From the NCBI GenBank assembly GCA_016219005.1, contig JACRCN010000088.1:1-41848 (forward strand): a stretch of DNA of 41,848 nt, in the 5' to 3' direction. Positions 41,736 to 41,848 of the stretch are shown here, one piece after another. Position 1 is the stretch's first letter. Each line of letters opens with the position of its first letter. This DNA comes from Deltaproteobacteria bacterium (GTDB lineage: Bacteria; Desulfobacterota; Desulfobacteria; Desulfobacterales; SpSt-501). The notes beneath the pieces are model-generated. The model ran no database searches, was not told the origin of the DNA, and saw only the letters and a list, made by a program, of their open reading frames with translations. A program made the translations under genes and the position numbers.

Positions 41736-41848
41736 CTATTTGCCTTCCTTCGCCTTGGCTTCCTTGAAGCCGTCCTGAACGGCCTTGAGCTTCGCCGGGT
41801 TGGTCAGCATGTCGTAGGCCGACAGGGCCACGGCTTTGCCGGCGATCA
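41736..41848 (-). CDS. M20-family amidohydrolase/peptidase, C-terminal fragment
   Basis: Only the last 37 codons are in the window: IAGKAVALSAYDMLTNPAKL, then KAVQDGFKEAKAK and a TAG stop. This is how M20-family amidohydrolases of the AbgB type end. The body lies beyond the right edge. The next gene starts 10 bases after its stop, so they form one transcript. Confidence 0.6.
   Translation of the reverse strand, partial: IAGKAVALSAYDMLTNPAKLKAVQDGFKEAKAKEGK

Noticed and set aside
1-41848. CRISPR arrays, tRNA or rRNA genes, prophage or intact IS elements
   Set aside because: Reading through the window showed no regular spacer array, tRNA cloverleaf, transposase or phage gene.

Overview
This 41.8-kb window is GC-rich, gene-dense bacterial chromosome with no rRNA, tRNA, CRISPR array or intact transposon that I could recognise. 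The gene content (imuB/dnaE2-type mutagenesis cassette, a DUF6178-like protein, PflX-like radical SAM protein, cydAB with an Rrf2 regulator, formimidoyltransferase/cyclodeaminase-type histidine breakdown, TRAP transporter, a LIV-type ABC cluster) fits a deltaproteobacterium, probably Desulfobacterota. That placement is an inference from gene content, not a phylogeny.

Layout. (a) 1-2976, minus strand: an SOS cassette lexA - DUF72 - catalytically dead Y-family polymerase (ImuB-like) - dnaE2 start (cut by the window edge), behind a near-consensus promoter that overlaps three 12-bp-phased GTAAA repeats. (b) 3052-7196, minus: ABC-2 exporter permease and ATPase plus a membrane-anchored transglutaminase-like protein. 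(c) 7403-13942: a cold-shock gene with a terminator-containing leader, recN, rdgB, a truncated nitroreductase, ampG and a DUF6178-like gene. (d) 13968-18161: a PflX-type radical SAM protein, then an Rrf2 regulator with a long dyad operator in front of cydAB (cytochrome bd oxidase). (e) 27785 down to 18177, minus: hutU-ftcD-hutI-fchA followed by livHMGF-livK. This converts urocanate to glutamate plus a folate-bound C1 unit and probably imports the amino acid. (f) 27981-36976: a URO-D pseudogene, then a plus-strand catabolic locus headed by a protein that fuses a GntR/FCD transcription factor to a complete URO-D-like domain, followed by a split transketolase, a GarR-type tartronate-semialdehyde reductase, a TRAP transporter (dctQMP) and an SDR dehydrogenase. 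(g) 37081-37239, minus: a 52-residue Lys/Ala histone-H1-like protein with a strong promoter. (h) 37634-40068: hutH, separated from the rest of hut, with an EamA transporter. (i) 40203-41848, minus: the end of an M20 amidohydrolase and a frameshifted ATPase-fold/GNAT protein.

The best candidate for an undescribed system is region (f). A one-component regulator carrying its own URO-D-fold domain controls a pathway that seems to take up an organic acid or sugar acid through TRAP, oxidise or reduce it (SDR, GarR) and move C2 units with a split transketolase. The remnant of a second URO-D gene lies divergently beside it. Other points of interest are the cspA leader terminator, the small histone-like gene, a REPIN-like element, a second palindromic repeat, and several dyad operators.
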